The notes: generated from the sequence alone by a model not told the origin. DNA of 64,000 nt from Bog-366 sp964501985 (GCA_964501985.1 CAZCVY010000001.1:1-64000); one strand, 5' to 3'; shown: positions 1 through 9,255, counted from the stretch's first letter. Numbers and translations: made by a program.

Positions 1-196
1 TCATTGCTAAGGTTGCGGCTGCCTGCGGCAGCTCGCGAAGAACTATAAGGGGTCGCTTCGCAAGAATCCGGTTGTAAGGAGAGCAACAGTTGCGTAAGCT
101 TGCGCTGCTCGGCATGGCCAGCCACAGCGCAGTAATTTACTTTGTGCGCGCGACCTGCGGGCGGATGGACGACCAAAGCACGACGGGAGGGTATCC

Positions 197-1108
197 ATGA
201 ATCGACGCAGCTTCTCCAAAACCATTGCCGGGGGCACATTGGGGACGGCCGCACTTGCCTTTGAACCCCTGGGGAGTGCAGCGAAACCGGCGGTGGACTC
301 AAGCCTGGTCGAAACGCCGTTTAAGATTTCCGTCATGCTGTGGACGATCCTCACCAACCGGCCCTTCGAGGAGCGTTTGGAAAAGGTGGCCGAGGCCGGG
401 TACCACGCGGTGGAACTCGTCGGTGAATATTCGAAGTGGACGGAAGACGATTTTCGCCGGTACAACAAGAAACGATCCGAGATGGGCATCACCTTTGATA
501 CGACTGCCGGCTTGCCCCACGGAGTTGGGGACCCGAGTGCCCGACCGGCTTTCCTGGCCGAGGTCCGCAAGGAACTGACTATCATGGAGAAGATCGGGTG
601 CCCCGCCCTGATCGTGATGTCGGGCGACGTGGTGCCCAGCCTTCCGCCAAAAACCCAGCATGAAAGCTGCGTGGAAGGCCTGAAAAGGGCGGCGGAACTG
701 GTGGAAGGGAAAAACGTTACATTGCTCTTGGAGAATATCGACCTCGAGGAAAATCCCCACTATTATCTGTGGTCAGTTCCGGAGGCTTTCAAGATTATCG
801 AGGAGGTGAATCATCCCCAAGTCAAATTCCTTTACGATTTCTACCACGCGCAGATTTCTGGTGGAAACCTGATCGCCAACCTCCAAAAGCATGTCGGCAA
901 GGTCGGCCTCTTCCACATCGCCGACGTTCCCGGGCGTCATGAGCCCGGCACCGGGGAGATCGACTACATCAACATCTATAAGAAAATCGCCGAGCTGAAT
1001 TACCACCACTACGTCGCTATGGAATTCCTCCCCACCGGCGATACCGTCAAATCGCTCGCCCATGCGCGCCAGGAAGCCCTGCAAGCGGCGCAGGCGCGGC
1101 GATCATAA
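197..1108 (+). CDS. Tat-exported TIM-barrel sugar isomerase (hydroxypyruvate isomerase-like)
   Basis: A 303-residue protein that begins with a twin-arginine signal (RRSFSK at about residues 3-8, then a hydrophobic stretch ending near Ala-29), so it is probably exported folded. The rest reads as an AP-endonuclease-2-type TIM barrel of the sugar phosphate isomerase/epimerase and hydroxypyruvate isomerase group. Visible family features include the ENID motif in the middle, the LYDFYH motif, the HIADVPGR motif and a metal-type Glu in AMEFLP near the end. A GGAGGG ribosome site sits just upstream of the ATG. Members of this family interconvert ketoses and aldoses or epimerise sugars; the substrate cannot be read from the sequence. 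The gene stands alone, convergent with the PIG-L gene. A second Tat TIM-barrel gene lies at 23740-24621. Confidence 0.85.
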   Translation: MNRRSFSKTIAGGTLGTAALAFEPLGSAAKPAVDSSLVETPFKISVMLWTILTNRPFEERLEKVAEAGYHAVELVGEYSKWTEDDFRRYNKKRSEMGITFDTTAGLPHGVGDPSARPAFLAEVRKELTIMEKIGCPALIVMSGDVVPSLPPKTQHESCVEGLKRAAELVEGKNVTLLLENIDLEENPHYYLWSVPEAFKIIEEVNHPQVKFLYDFYHAQISGGNLIANLQKHVGKVGLFHIADVPGRHEPGTGEIDYINIYKKIAELNYHHYVAMEFLPTGDTVKSLAHARQEALQAAQARRS

Positions 1109-1138
1109 GGCGAGTTCCTTGTGCCCGGGGCTCGCAGC

Positions 1139-1987
1139 TCATCCGAGCTTGGCGAGTCGCGTCGCAACATCGTTCCTGAACCGATCGACAAATCCGAGGA
1201 TATATTCGGCGGGGTCCAGCTTCTCGTCCTCCACGAGGGGCGTGAGGTCGACCGCGAACGTGACGGAGGAGCTCTGATCAACGGCGTGGGAAGCCAAGTA
1301 TGTAGCGTTGGCGCGGCGGCGGCCGGCGGTGGCCAAATCGTAACGTTTGGCGCCGCAAATCTGCGAGTCGTATAGCCCGATCAGCGACATGGCGAGGTGC
1401 TCACGCGCCTGCACATCAAGGACGATCTTATCCGGGTCGCACAACCAGTCGAGCGACCGCCAAGCCTCGCAGCCGTAGAGATGCTCGGGACGTGCTTCCT
1501 TGGGAAGCTCGCGCAGCGCGGCCAACGTGCGCAGCACCACGGCGATGTGTGTATCGTGTTTGTCAGCGAGATTGTGTGTATAGAGCACTTGGGGGCGCGC
1601 CGCCAAAACTACTTTCTTCAGATCCTCCACCACCGGCAGGTTCTTGCTATCCTTCACTTCGGCGCTGGTGTAATCCAGAAAAACGTGGGCGCTATATTCG
1701 CCGACCACGGCCGCCTTCTTCTGCTCCACCCGCCGCACCTTCTGCATTTCATCGTCAGTATAACGGGCGTACACGCCGTCGCGCGCGCTGCCTGCGCCAT
1801 TCGTCACGGACACGCCCGAAAAGTGCCGGCCATCGCGGCCAAAGCACTCCAGGATGCCATGAAAGGCCATGATCTCGTTGTCATCCGGATGCGCGCCGAT
1901 GGCCATGTGCGTTGTGCGCGCGAGGGCCGCTTCGGCTGTCGACCCGTCCGGCACATACACTTCCGAAGCCGGCTTGTGGAAATTCAT
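1139..1987 (-). CDS. PIG-L family deacetylase (LmbE-like)
   Basis: 282 residues with the PIG-L/LmbE zinc signature AHPDDNE near residue 33 and the second metal site around KHDTHIAV. The family removes N-acetyl groups from GlcNAc-type sugars or related conjugates, using zinc. No signal peptide is visible, so the enzyme is probably cytoplasmic. The ATG lies 3 bases after the stop of the ROK gene upstream on the same strand, so the two are very likely co-transcribed and translationally linked. The pairing with a sugar kinase points to amino-sugar conversion, but the actual substrate is inference only. Confidence 0.85.
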   Translation of the reverse strand: MNFHKPASEVYVPDGSTAEAALARTTHMAIGAHPDDNEIMAFHGILECFGRDGRHFSGVSVTNGAGSARDGVYARYTDDEMQKVRRVEQKKAAVVGEYSAHVFLDYTSAEVKDSKNLPVVEDLKKVVLAARPQVLYTHNLADKHDTHIAVVLRTLAALRELPKEARPEHLYGCEAWRSLDWLCDPDKIVLDVQAREHLAMSLIGLYDSQICGAKRYDLATAGRRRANATYLASHAVDQSSSVTFAVDLTPLVEDEKLDPAEYILGFVDRFRNDVATRLAKLG

Positions 1988-1990
1988 ATT

Positions 1991-3412
1991 CTAGATTCTT
2001 CCCTTCCCATCTCGGAGGGGCAGGCTGGCTGCCGCCACGGCCTGGCCCACACGGCGGGTAGACTCATCGGGCAGGTGTAGCGCCACTTTGGCCGCGAGCT
2101 GCGGAAATTCCTTGGAGAGCACTTCCTGCGCGCGCGCCATGATGATGCTGCCGCCCTCGCCGGAAGTGACCCGCCCGAGGATCAGCACGTGTCGCAGCTC
2201 ATAAAAATCCGCGTAATGCGCGACGCCATATCCCACATAGCAACCGATCGTCTCAAAGATCAGCCGCGCGCGCTCATCGCCCCGGTTCAGCAGTTCCTGC
2301 ACCGACTTGAGTTTTTCGGCGAGACCCAGCTTGGCGTCGAGCGTAATGCCCGCAAGCGGCGCCAATCGGAATACCGCTTGTTGCGAAAAGTAATTGGCGC
2401 CCACGCCCTGATCGCCGGACCACTCATCGGTTGGAGCCTGCGGATCCAGATCCACCGGGCAGAACGCCAATTCATTCAGCCAAGTGGTGAGTTCGCCTGT
2501 GGGCGTCACGTAGCCGCCCGCTTCACTGGAGCCGAGAGCCATGCCCAGCACGGCGGCGTCATCCAGGGACATGGCGCCCGCCAGCGCCGTCACTTCCCCG
2601 TCATTCACCACGGCAAAGGGTATCCCCCCCCAGGCCTCTTGCAAATCCACAAAGAGGTTCCGAATCTTGGTGTCAAACAGCGGCTTAGGGACTCCGCGGT
2701 AAAGTGAGCCCACGCGCGGCCGGCTGTTGATGTAGACGCCTGCGGCGCTCCCGCCCACGGCGTCCACTCGCGGCAGGTGCTGGGCCGCCGTTTTCAGCGC
2801 GGTGTTGATTTGGTCGAAGTGATAGCGAGGGTCGGCGGCATTCCGCGGATCCCAGACCACCTCTTCGGTGTACACAGCTTCGCCGTCCTTCACCGCTGCC
2901 ACTTTTCGATCGCTCGCCCCCAGGTCAAAACCGATTCGGCAGCCCTCCAGGTGTCCGCCCAAGCGCACCGAGCCCTCGTTGGGCGCGGGGACCTTGTCCG
3001 CGCTGGTAACATCCACCGTGAACGGATGCTCGTAAACATTCGACATGAATTCCGCGTCAAATTTCCGAGCCCCTGCGGTGGAGTAAACCCGCCGAATATG
3101 CTCGCCGACGCTCGGTGGCCCGCCGACCATGATGCGCCACCCGCCCCTCTGCCAAAGGAGCATCTTCACCACACGCTCGGCGAAAACAAGGTTCAGAGGT
3201 GCGGACTCTGAGCCCTCATCAAGACACGCGGTGCGATAAACGGAAAGCGAATTGTCTCCACGCTCGAGCCCGATGACGAGCGGCACTCCGTGTCCTGACT
3301 TATTTACAAAATCACAAAAATGGTGGTTAAAGATGACCGCTGGCGTGAAGGACGGGTACAAGGGTGGAATGAATTGGGGCTTCGAAAGCCGCAACAAAGC
3401 TTCAGTATTCAA
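1991..3412 (-). CDS. ROK-type sugar kinase/regulator with N-terminal extension
   Basis: 473 residues. The central and C-terminal part is a ROK/ASKHA fold: phosphate-1 loop FDLGASDRKVA at about residue 160, and the catalytic-base region VVNDGEVTALAGA. The usual ROK zinc cluster (CxCGxxGCxE) is not visible. The first 140 residues are an extension without a recognisable HTH. The start is a TTG codon at 3412, chosen because GGAGGAA lies just upstream and no better ATG exists. It is the first gene of a two-gene unit with the PIG-L deacetylase. A glucokinase/N-acetylhexosamine kinase role is likely by family, but a non-catalytic sugar-sensing role cannot be excluded. Confidence 0.7.
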   Translation of the reverse strand: MNTEALLRLSKPQFIPPLYPSFTPAVIFNHHFCDFVNKSGHGVPLVIGLERGDNSLSVYRTACLDEGSESAPLNLVFAERVVKMLLWQRGGWRIMVGGPPSVGEHIRRVYSTAGARKFDAEFMSNVYEHPFTVDVTSADKVPAPNEGSVRLGGHLEGCRIGFDLGASDRKVAAVKDGEAVYTEEVVWDPRNAADPRYHFDQINTALKTAAQHLPRVDAVGGSAAGVYINSRPRVGSLYRGVPKPLFDTKIRNLFVDLQEAWGGIPFAVVNDGEVTALAGAMSLDDAAVLGMALGSSEAGGYVTPTGELTTWLNELAFCPVDLDPQAPTDEWSGDQGVGANYFSQQAVFRLAPLAGITLDAKLGLAEKLKSVQELLNRGDERARLIFETIGCYVGYGVAHYADFYELRHVLILGRVTSGEGGSIIMARAQEVLSKEFPQLAAKVALHLPDESTRRVGQAVAAASLPLRDGKGRI

Positions 3413-3509
3413 GTCTTCCTCCAGAAATCCTCAAAATCTAGAATCGCGGCAATATGCAGCCCTAGATCATAAATACATCGAAGCTTAGGGTCAAGGTGGC
3501 AGAAAGTCC

Positions 3510-4067
3510 TCAGTCGCCAATCGAACGAATCACTCTCGCCGGGTTTCCTCCGACGAGAGCATTCGGGGGAACGTCCTTGGTGACGACGGAGCCCGCCGCG
3601 ACAACCGAGTTCTCGCCTACCGTCACTCCGCCGATGATCGTTGCGCCGGCGGCGATCCAGACGTTTCTTTCGATCACGATGGGCTTTGCGATTACGAAGG
3701 CGCGCCGCTCGGAAGGTTCCACGGGATGGCCAGACGTGATGATGCTCACGTTCGGCCCGATCATCACATCATCGGCAATGTCCAGCCCGCCGAGATCATA
3801 AAAAGTGCAGTTCTGATTTACGAAAACATTTCGCCCGACACTGATATCGCCGCCGCCGGATGTGTAGAAGGGTGGGATCAGTAAAAAGCTGTCGTCCACC
3901 TTCTTGCCGATGAGTTCGCTGAACAAGGCCCGGACCTGATCCGCATCGTTGAACGTCAAACGGTTGAGCTTGGCGGTGATCGCCATCGCTCGCTTGACGT
4001 TTGCCGACATGACCGCTGATTCCGGCGTTCTCCTGGGAATTATCTTCGTGCGATCATCTAAAATCAT
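3510..4067 (-). CDS. Sugar O-acetyltransferase, left-handed beta-helix (maltose acetyltransferase-like)
   Basis: 185 residues. The C-terminal two thirds consist of hexapeptide repeats (for example VFVNQNCTF, MIGPNVSI, WIAAGATIIGG, NSVVAAGSVV) ending in the typical VGGNPARVIR. The catalytic His is in TSGHPV. This is the Lac/maltose/NodL acetyltransferase class, which moves acetyl from acetyl-CoA to a sugar hydroxyl in the cytoplasm. The start is uncertain: ATG at 4067 and ATG at 4013 (MSANVKRA) are both in frame and neither has a convincing ribosome site; family comparison slightly favours the shorter form. It stands alone between the ROK unit and the small exported protein. Confidence 0.85.
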   Translation of the reverse strand: MILDDRTKIIPRRTPESAVMSANVKRAMAITAKLNRLTFNDADQVRALFSELIGKKVDDSFLLIPPFYTSGGGDISVGRNVFVNQNCTFYDLGGLDIADDVMIGPNVSIITSGHPVEPSERRAFVIAKPIVIERNVWIAAGATIIGGVTVGENSVVAAGSVVTKDVPPNALVGGNPARVIRSIGD

Positions 4068-4195
4068 AGACGTCGATTTTTCAGTGAGTTCGGTGATTTG
4101 TACCTAACCCGCTTTATTTTTGGCGCATCACGAGGCAGACCTTGTTCCAGGGGGGAACCGTGGAGCTGCAAAATGCCCGTCCGCGCCTTCCGCGA

Positions 4196-4702
4196 TCACT
4201 TTCGGGTCAGTTTCACCCGCGCGAAGGGCTTCATTTCCCCTTTTTCTTCAGAATCCATCCGCCACTCCCAGTTGTCGGCGTCGGGGTGATACACGAACCG
4301 GGTGTGAAAGAGGCTGTCTTTGTCTTTGAAAAGGAAATGGATCTCGTCCCCGTTTCGCTTGGAGCGCCCGATCGTTGACTCGCCCATGCTCCCATAGGTA
4401 TCGAGCCACGCCCCAACATATTCTGCCGAGGCCTCGACCCAACCGATAAACACCATAGCCTCATACGCCGGCTGGCCCTTACTGTCCTTATCGCGCGAGA
4501 CTTCATGGATTCGCAGATATTGATGCTCCAGGACCCACTCGGCCGTGACATCGTGGGTGGTTTCCTTCCCCGCAATCGTCCCTTGGAGAACCCAGTTTCC
4601 GGTCAGGTGGTCGAGCAGTTGATCGTGGAAGGTCGGCTGCTGAGCAAAAGCAAAGCTGGCGCTTAGGGTGACCCACACGGCCACCTTTAGGACGGTTCTC
4701 AT
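4196..4702 (-). CDS. Exported DUF1579-like small protein
   Basis: 168 residues starting at ATG 4702, preceded by GGAGGG; the longer in-frame form from 4729 has no such site. A signal peptide (VLKVAVWVTLSASFAFAQ) is followed by a lipocalin-like beta-rich domain opening with LTGNWVLQG and containing paired Trp/Tyr positions (WVEASAEYVGAWLDTYGS). This resembles DUF1579/heme-free lipocalin-type proteins common in Acidobacteria, of unknown role. A TTGACA element that lies inside the last codons of the upstream TldE-like gene can serve as its promoter. Confidence 0.7.
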   Translation of the reverse strand: MRTVLKVAVWVTLSASFAFAQQPTFHDQLLDHLTGNWVLQGTIAGKETTHDVTAEWVLEHQYLRIHEVSRDKDSKGQPAYEAMVFIGWVEASAEYVGAWLDTYGSMGESTIGRSKRNGDEIHFLFKDKDSLFHTRFVYHPDADNWEWRMDSEEKGEMKPFARVKLTRK

Positions 4703-4750
4703 GGGTATGCCCTCCCCGTGTTGGAGCAATGTCTAGGTGGAAACCAAAGT

Positions 4751-4777
4751 TGCAGGCGGTCCGTAAAACCGCCTGCA
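4751..4777 (-). terminator. 10-bp perfect hairpin after the TldE-like gene
   Basis: TGCAGGCGGT (4751-4760) and ACCGCCTGCA (4768-4777) form a perfect stem with a 7-base loop, 17 bases past the stop of the 4794-6458 gene. The following run on the minus strand is only weakly T-rich (ACTTTGGTTT), so it may be a terminator or an mRNA-end stabiliser. Confidence 0.45.
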
Positions 4778-4804
4778 TATTATACCCGCAGATTTACTTG
4801 TCAA
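4777..4804 (-). promoter_or_regulatory. Sigma-70-like promoter for the DUF1579-like gene
   Basis: On the minus strand TTGACA (4804-4799) is followed after 16 bases by TAATAT (4782-4777), or after 14 bases by TATAAT (4784-4779). The -35 hexamer overlaps the last sense codons of the upstream gene. The spacing is acceptable only for the TAATAT reading. Confidence 0.4.
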
Positions 4805-6458
4805 AATACGGATGTTTGGACAGCGGCAACCGTGGCAGTCCGCCGGTGAGTGGTTTGACGGCAAGGTCCTCAAAGAGCAGTGAAGGAGCGACAAAGGAAA
4901 CCAATGGCGCCAGAGTTTGTCCGGGATAAAGGCGCCCACCATAGGCCGCATAGGGAAGGCTGTAGACCGCCAAATCACGCGAGGTTGCGGCGAGGTCTTT
5001 AAACGGGGCATCATCCAAGCCATCGAACTGGCCCACGCGCATCAATTCCTCGCGGCCGTCAGGATAGACCTTATAGATCTCGCGGCCGACTCCCCGCACG
5101 ATGACGCCAAATTCTTTGTTCCGCTGCTTCATCATGGTCAGCAACATGTTCTTCAGTTCGTCGTCGCTCATTCCCTCCGTGGCCGTGACCATCACGTTGC
5201 TGGGCTGAGCGCCAAAGGTGCGAAAGCTTCCCGTGCTTTGGGGAATGCCGGAGACGGGATCGCGGGAGTTGAGCAGCGTCTTGAGGTATCCGCCGTCGAT
5301 AAGTGTCGTGGCGTGCGCCCGGACGCCTTCGTCGTCGACTGCGTGGCCGCCCACCAGCGGCGTTCCCTGGTAGGAGGTTTGGGTGGGGTCGTCGACAATC
5401 CTCATGAATCGCGGGAGGACGCGCGACCCGATCCGGTCCTGAAGTTTGCTCACATTTTGGCCCGCGTACGCCTCCATCTGGGGATTGTCCGATGCCGGCG
5501 TGCGCATGGCGAGCAATTTGGGAATGAAAGCCTGGCTCAATACCTCCGCTCCGGCGGCCCCTTCGAAAAGCACCGGCCCGTTGTAGCGGTCCACCACGGG
5601 TGCTTGCCGGTCCCGCGTAAGAATGTCCGCCAACTTGCGAGTCCGCGACACCAACTCGGATTCCTTAGGGAGCGCTTCCATTGAACGCGCCGAAGCCATA
5701 TTCCAAGCCGGCAGCATGGTCCCGTCCACTGCCTGGGTTTCGGCCACGGTCATAATCGTTGCCCCGGAGGTTTCATTCGTCACCGCGCTGCCCTCGCTAT
5801 TGAGGTACCACGAGCGGGTGTCGGTGACCGCCACGCTGACCGAAGACGTATAAATTTCCGGTGACTGACGGAAGAGGGCGGAAAGGTTTTTCACCAAAGC
5901 TTCGGCTTGAGCGAGGTCCATTTTGATGGGCGAAAAGGGCTCGAGCGAGGTGGTCGGATCCTCCTTGCTGAAGTCGGGAAGGTTCTCGCGGGCCTTTCGA
6001 TTCTCCAGGGCCCCACGCTTGCGGGAAATCATTTCGAGCGCTTGTTTGTAAGCCTCGTCAGTGGCCAGCCAGATTTGCCGGCGTAATTCCTGGTAATCAT
6101 CGTCGACAGGAAGCAAAATGTTCTCGGCGAGCCCGTTGGCCGCCGGCGGGTAGGTCATGAAATTGCTGTTGTCGCTTTGATAGCTGCCCACGCGCACTTG
6201 CACCGTCAGGTAGCGGGCCCGCGCGAGGCCGCCGGAAAGCAGCGCTCCGAAGGTGGCCGAGGTGTCCAAGGAAGTCCGGTCCTGCACGTGGTAGGAAATA
6301 AAGTAGGGCTTTTCGAGCTGCTCGAGCTGCAATTGCTTCATGGAGCGGTCCAACTCGTCGCGCATCGCCTTCATCACGACATCGTCCGCCGCCATGGCCG
6401 GCCACGCCATCGCCACCAACAGAACAAAACCGAGCCCTCGAGAAACCGTTCTCCGCAT
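4794..6458 (-). CDS. Secreted TldE/PmbA-like protein, zinc motif lost
   Basis: 554 residues starting at ATG 6458 (AAGGAG 8 bases upstream), with a signal peptide MRRTVSRGLGFVLLVAMAWP. The body is a TldD/PmbA (U62 metallopeptidase) fold, recognisable by the long beta-rich C-terminal half with GVRAHATTLIDGGYLKTLL and GIPQSTGSFR. At the position where the neighbour has HEVFGH this protein reads SQAFIP, and the C-terminal Cys ligand is also absent. In the E. coli TldD/TldE complex the TldE partner likewise lacks the zinc site, so this is best read as the non-catalytic half of a pair. It is downstream of and co-oriented with the intact homologue (about 170 bases between them). Confidence 0.75.
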   Translation of the reverse strand: MRRTVSRGLGFVLLVAMAWPAMAADDVVMKAMRDELDRSMKQLQLEQLEKPYFISYHVQDRTSLDTSATFGALLSGGLARARYLTVQVRVGSYQSDNSNFMTYPPAANGLAENILLPVDDDYQELRRQIWLATDEAYKQALEMISRKRGALENRKARENLPDFSKEDPTTSLEPFSPIKMDLAQAEALVKNLSALFRQSPEIYTSSVSVAVTDTRSWYLNSEGSAVTNETSGATIMTVAETQAVDGTMLPAWNMASARSMEALPKESELVSRTRKLADILTRDRQAPVVDRYNGPVLFEGAAGAEVLSQAFIPKLLAMRTPASDNPQMEAYAGQNVSKLQDRIGSRVLPRFMRIVDDPTQTSYQGTPLVGGHAVDDEGVRAHATTLIDGGYLKTLLNSRDPVSGIPQSTGSFRTFGAQPSNVMVTATEGMSDDELKNMLLTMMKQRNKEFGVIVRGVGREIYKVYPDGREELMRVGQFDGLDDAPFKDLAATSRDLAVYSLPYAAYGGRLYPGQTLAPLVSFVAPSLLFEDLAVKPLTGGLPRLPLSKHPYFDK

Positions 6459-6628
6459 TCCGTTGCTCCTTAAAAACACCCGCAATCCGAAATCACTGGA
6501 CCAAAACCGTGGCGCGGACCTTTTTGTTAGGTCCACGGCTTGTCCCAAACGCGCAGAGAAAGCTCCAGTCTGGCCAGGGAAAGCTCGCGGACCTCAAAGG
6601 CGGAGGTCCGCCCTACGAATCTCCCTGC

Positions 6629-8350
6629 CTACTGCTTTCCGCCCACTGCTTTCTGTTCTATCGGCGCCGGAAGAATGGGCGCCCGTGCCGTGGACTTCTC
6701 CTTCTTCTGCACTTCGATTTGCGAAACCAGCAGATCGGGAGAGGACGCCGACACGGGTACGGACCCCGATTCCGCGCCGCAGACCCCATTGAACGTGGCC
6801 ACCTCACCGTCGCCTGCCACGATCTTGCTGAAGGCCGTGAGCGGCGTGCCGATCAGATTGACTCCCCGCACCAATTCCTCGCGCCCCTCAGGATAAATTC
6901 GATAAACCATCACGGGCAGCACATTGAAGGCGTTGGGAGTGAAGCGGCTGGTCAAAGTGAATCCGCCTTGAATATCGTCGAAGAAGAGCCCGAATTTCTG
7001 GTTCTGTTTGTTGACCTCCTCGATCAGGCGCTGCTTCAGCTCGGCACGCGTAACGGGGTGCTCGACCTCCACGATCAAGTTCGATTGGCGAGCCACGGGA
7101 GCGTTCCCCTGCTGCCTGCGTCCGTGGCCGTTCGAGTGTGGAAACCCTTCGATGGGCGAACGCGACATCAAAAAGTTCTTGAACACTCCATGGTCAACCA
7201 CGACCACCCGCTGGCCTTTCACACCCTCGTTGTCGAAATCATAGAAACCGGCCAGTTCCGAAGAACCCAAGCGCTGGAGCGAGGGATCGGAGATCACGGA
7301 AAAGTTCTCGGGAAGGAGTTTCTCCCCCACCATCTTCTTAAACGTCTGGCCTTCGTTTTCGCCCTTTTGCCGATGGCCTTCAACCCGGTGGCCGAAAACC
7401 TCGTGGAAGAAAACCCCACTCTCGCGGCCGGAAAGGATCGCCGGGCCGGTGTAGGGATCGACGATCGGCGCCACACGCAGAGCTTGCAGGTCCTTGATCA
7501 TCTGATCAACGACCTTCAGCACCGCCTGGTCGGAAGGCAGTCCCTCGGGTTCGGAGGAGTAGAAGGATTCGTATCGCGGCAGATCCATCCCGTCGTCTGC
7601 TTTGATTTGTGCCGACAGATAGAGGTAATAAATGGGGCGAGAGACCTCGATCTCGGATCCGTCGCTGTTGACGTACCAGCGGGTTTCAATGTCTGCGAGG
7701 AAGTTGGCGGTGGCAGCGTAGATATCGCCATAACGCGCAAAGGGCGCCGTGTACTTCCGCGCCTTCTCTTCCCATGCCTTCTGGTCGACGTGCATCAGGC
7801 GGAGTTTGTCAAAATGCTTGGCCGCAGGCTCGGGGGAGAAGTCATCGGACTTGTCCTCCTGTGCCACCTTCACCTGAACGTCGGTGGTGATGGCGGCAAG
7901 TTGCTCGGAGGCCTGCTTGTACTTCAGGTCCGTGTAGTACCACAGGACGCTGCGGAGGGCGTCAGGGTCCGGCTCTATCGGAACGTAAACGGGCGCGGAA
8001 GGCTCTGCGCCCTCTTCACGCGTGCCGTGGGTGTTGTCCAAATGAGGGGTTCCCACGCGCAGGTCGACATCCAACTGGCGGCTGCGGCTCTGCTGGCTCG
8101 TCTGGAGTTTCCCGAACGTCCCGGTGACATTCACCACTTGATCGTCGGTTATTTCGTAACTGAGGAAATAAGGTTGGACCTTCTCGCCCTTAAAGGCTTG
8201 CTGCGAGCGCGCCAGCTCCGCCTTCATGGCGCCTATGATGGTCGAGGTTTCAGCATCCTGGGCTTTGAGGACCGGGGTAAGAAAAGCAAGCAGAACAATC
8301 GCAGCAATCCATATTCTCAAGGGTAAACTAAACCTCCGGGGACGCATCAT
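6629..8350 (-). CDS. Secreted TldD-like metallopeptidase
   Basis: 573 residues with a signal peptide (PLRIWIAAIVLLAFLTPVLKAQ). The U62/TldD zinc motif is intact: HEVFGH followed by RVEGHRQKGE, plus GVKGQRVVVVDHGVFKNFL and a C-terminal Cys in FNGVCGAESG that matches the third zinc ligand position. Cytosolic TldD works as a heterodimer with TldE on unfolded peptides; here both partners carry export signals, which places the activity in the periplasm or outside. It precedes the degenerate homologue at 4794-6458 in the same orientation. Confidence 0.8.
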   Translation of the reverse strand: MMRPRRFSLPLRIWIAAIVLLAFLTPVLKAQDAETSTIIGAMKAELARSQQAFKGEKVQPYFLSYEITDDQVVNVTGTFGKLQTSQQSRSRQLDVDLRVGTPHLDNTHGTREEGAEPSAPVYVPIEPDPDALRSVLWYYTDLKYKQASEQLAAITTDVQVKVAQEDKSDDFSPEPAAKHFDKLRLMHVDQKAWEEKARKYTAPFARYGDIYAATANFLADIETRWYVNSDGSEIEVSRPIYYLYLSAQIKADDGMDLPRYESFYSSEPEGLPSDQAVLKVVDQMIKDLQALRVAPIVDPYTGPAILSGRESGVFFHEVFGHRVEGHRQKGENEGQTFKKMVGEKLLPENFSVISDPSLQRLGSSELAGFYDFDNEGVKGQRVVVVDHGVFKNFLMSRSPIEGFPHSNGHGRRQQGNAPVARQSNLIVEVEHPVTRAELKQRLIEEVNKQNQKFGLFFDDIQGGFTLTSRFTPNAFNVLPVMVYRIYPEGREELVRGVNLIGTPLTAFSKIVAGDGEVATFNGVCGAESGSVPVSASSPDLLVSQIEVQKKEKSTARAPILPAPIEQKAVGGKQ

Positions 8351-8433
8351 CGTACGGCATGTTTACCCCCTCGTCAATCGCGTCTTGCTGCGTCAGAATG
8401 AGGCCGCGCCGAATCACGCTTGCATCGCGAATT

Positions 8434-9255
8434 TCAGAAGCCCCGGAGCGCCGTGCTTTCTCTCTTTGGCAGGCCTTCCTTGGGAATGCGTTTCAACACC
8501 ACATACTCGATTCCATGTTCGGCGCAAAATGCTCTCTTGTCGGGTTTGTCACCGTCCTCATTCACCACATAGAAATGAGGTTTGATGAGGGCAACTTCCG
8601 GTTCCGCGTCCATCCAGCCGTGACCTGTGGAGATCAGCGCTTGGTGGACATATCGAACTGAATGCACCATGTACAAGCGTTCGGCCTGCGAGAGCAGCGG
8701 GTGCCCGTCGCCCTTCAGCAGTCGGATGTTCGCGTCATGCCCCACGACCACATAGAGATCTCCCAGTTGGGAAGCTTCTTCGAAAAACCGGACATGCCCG
8801 GAGTGAAACCAATCGAAGCAGCCCGTTACGATCACTCTCTTGCACTCGCGCTCGGCGGGCGGCGGGACGAAGGCGGGTACAGGAAACCCGCTCAACTCCT
8901 GATTCGATATGACTCGGTAGGGAACTCCTCGCGATGCCGCGTGCGCGCGTTTCGCGGGAGAGTCGCTTGCCTCGTCCACAACCCAAGTGTGGGTTTGCAC
9001 TCTCCAAAGGTCAGGCAAGGTTTCTGGGTCAATGGTCCCGGCGATCAGCGTCACCTGCTGAACGAAGCGTAGCGATTGGAGCAGATAGCTGCGTTCGTTT
9101 TCTGGAAACTTGGGGGGCCTTCCCTCTGGCGCCTCGATCGTTTCATCCGACCATAATGCAACGTGCACGTCTCCCCACCGCGCCGCTTCCTCGAAAAAGC
9201 GGACGTGATTTGAGCGCAGATTGTCGAAGCTTCCAGTAACGATGACGCTGTTCAT
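8434..9255 (-). CDS. Tandem-domain cytidylyltransferase-like nucleotidyltransferase
   Basis: 273 residues made of two homologous cytidylyltransferase-like Rossmann domains. The first (residues 1-125) opens with GSFDNLRSNHVRFFEEA, in which the HxGH signature has decayed to RSNH. The second (residues 140-265) opens with GCFDWFHSGHVRFFEEA and keeps HSGH. Both have the later ER-type motif. Enzymes of this class join a phosphorylated sugar or alcohol to a nucleotide. The two-domain layout with one degenerate copy recalls ethanolamine-phosphate cytidylyltransferase, but there the C-terminal copy is the altered one. It lies 73 bases downstream of a GHMP-kinase-like gene, suggesting a kinase-plus-nucleotidyltransferase activation pathway. 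Confidence 0.75.
   Translation of the reverse strand: MNSVIVTGSFDNLRSNHVRFFEEAARWGDVHVALWSDETIEAPEGRPPKFPENERSYLLQSLRFVQQVTLIAGTIDPETLPDLWRVQTHTWVVDEASDSPAKRAHAASRGVPYRVISNQELSGFPVPAFVPPPAERECKRVIVTGCFDWFHSGHVRFFEEASQLGDLYVVVGHDANIRLLKGDGHPLLSQAERLYMVHSVRYVHQALISTGHGWMDAEPEVALIKPHFYVVNEDGDKPDKRAFCAEHGIEYVVLKRIPKEGLPKRESTALRGF

Noticed and set aside
6509..8326. 605-codon plus-strand frame opposite the TldD-like gene
   Set aside because: It is the mirror of a protein with signal peptide and intact HExxxH; its translation has no domain or sensible N-terminus.
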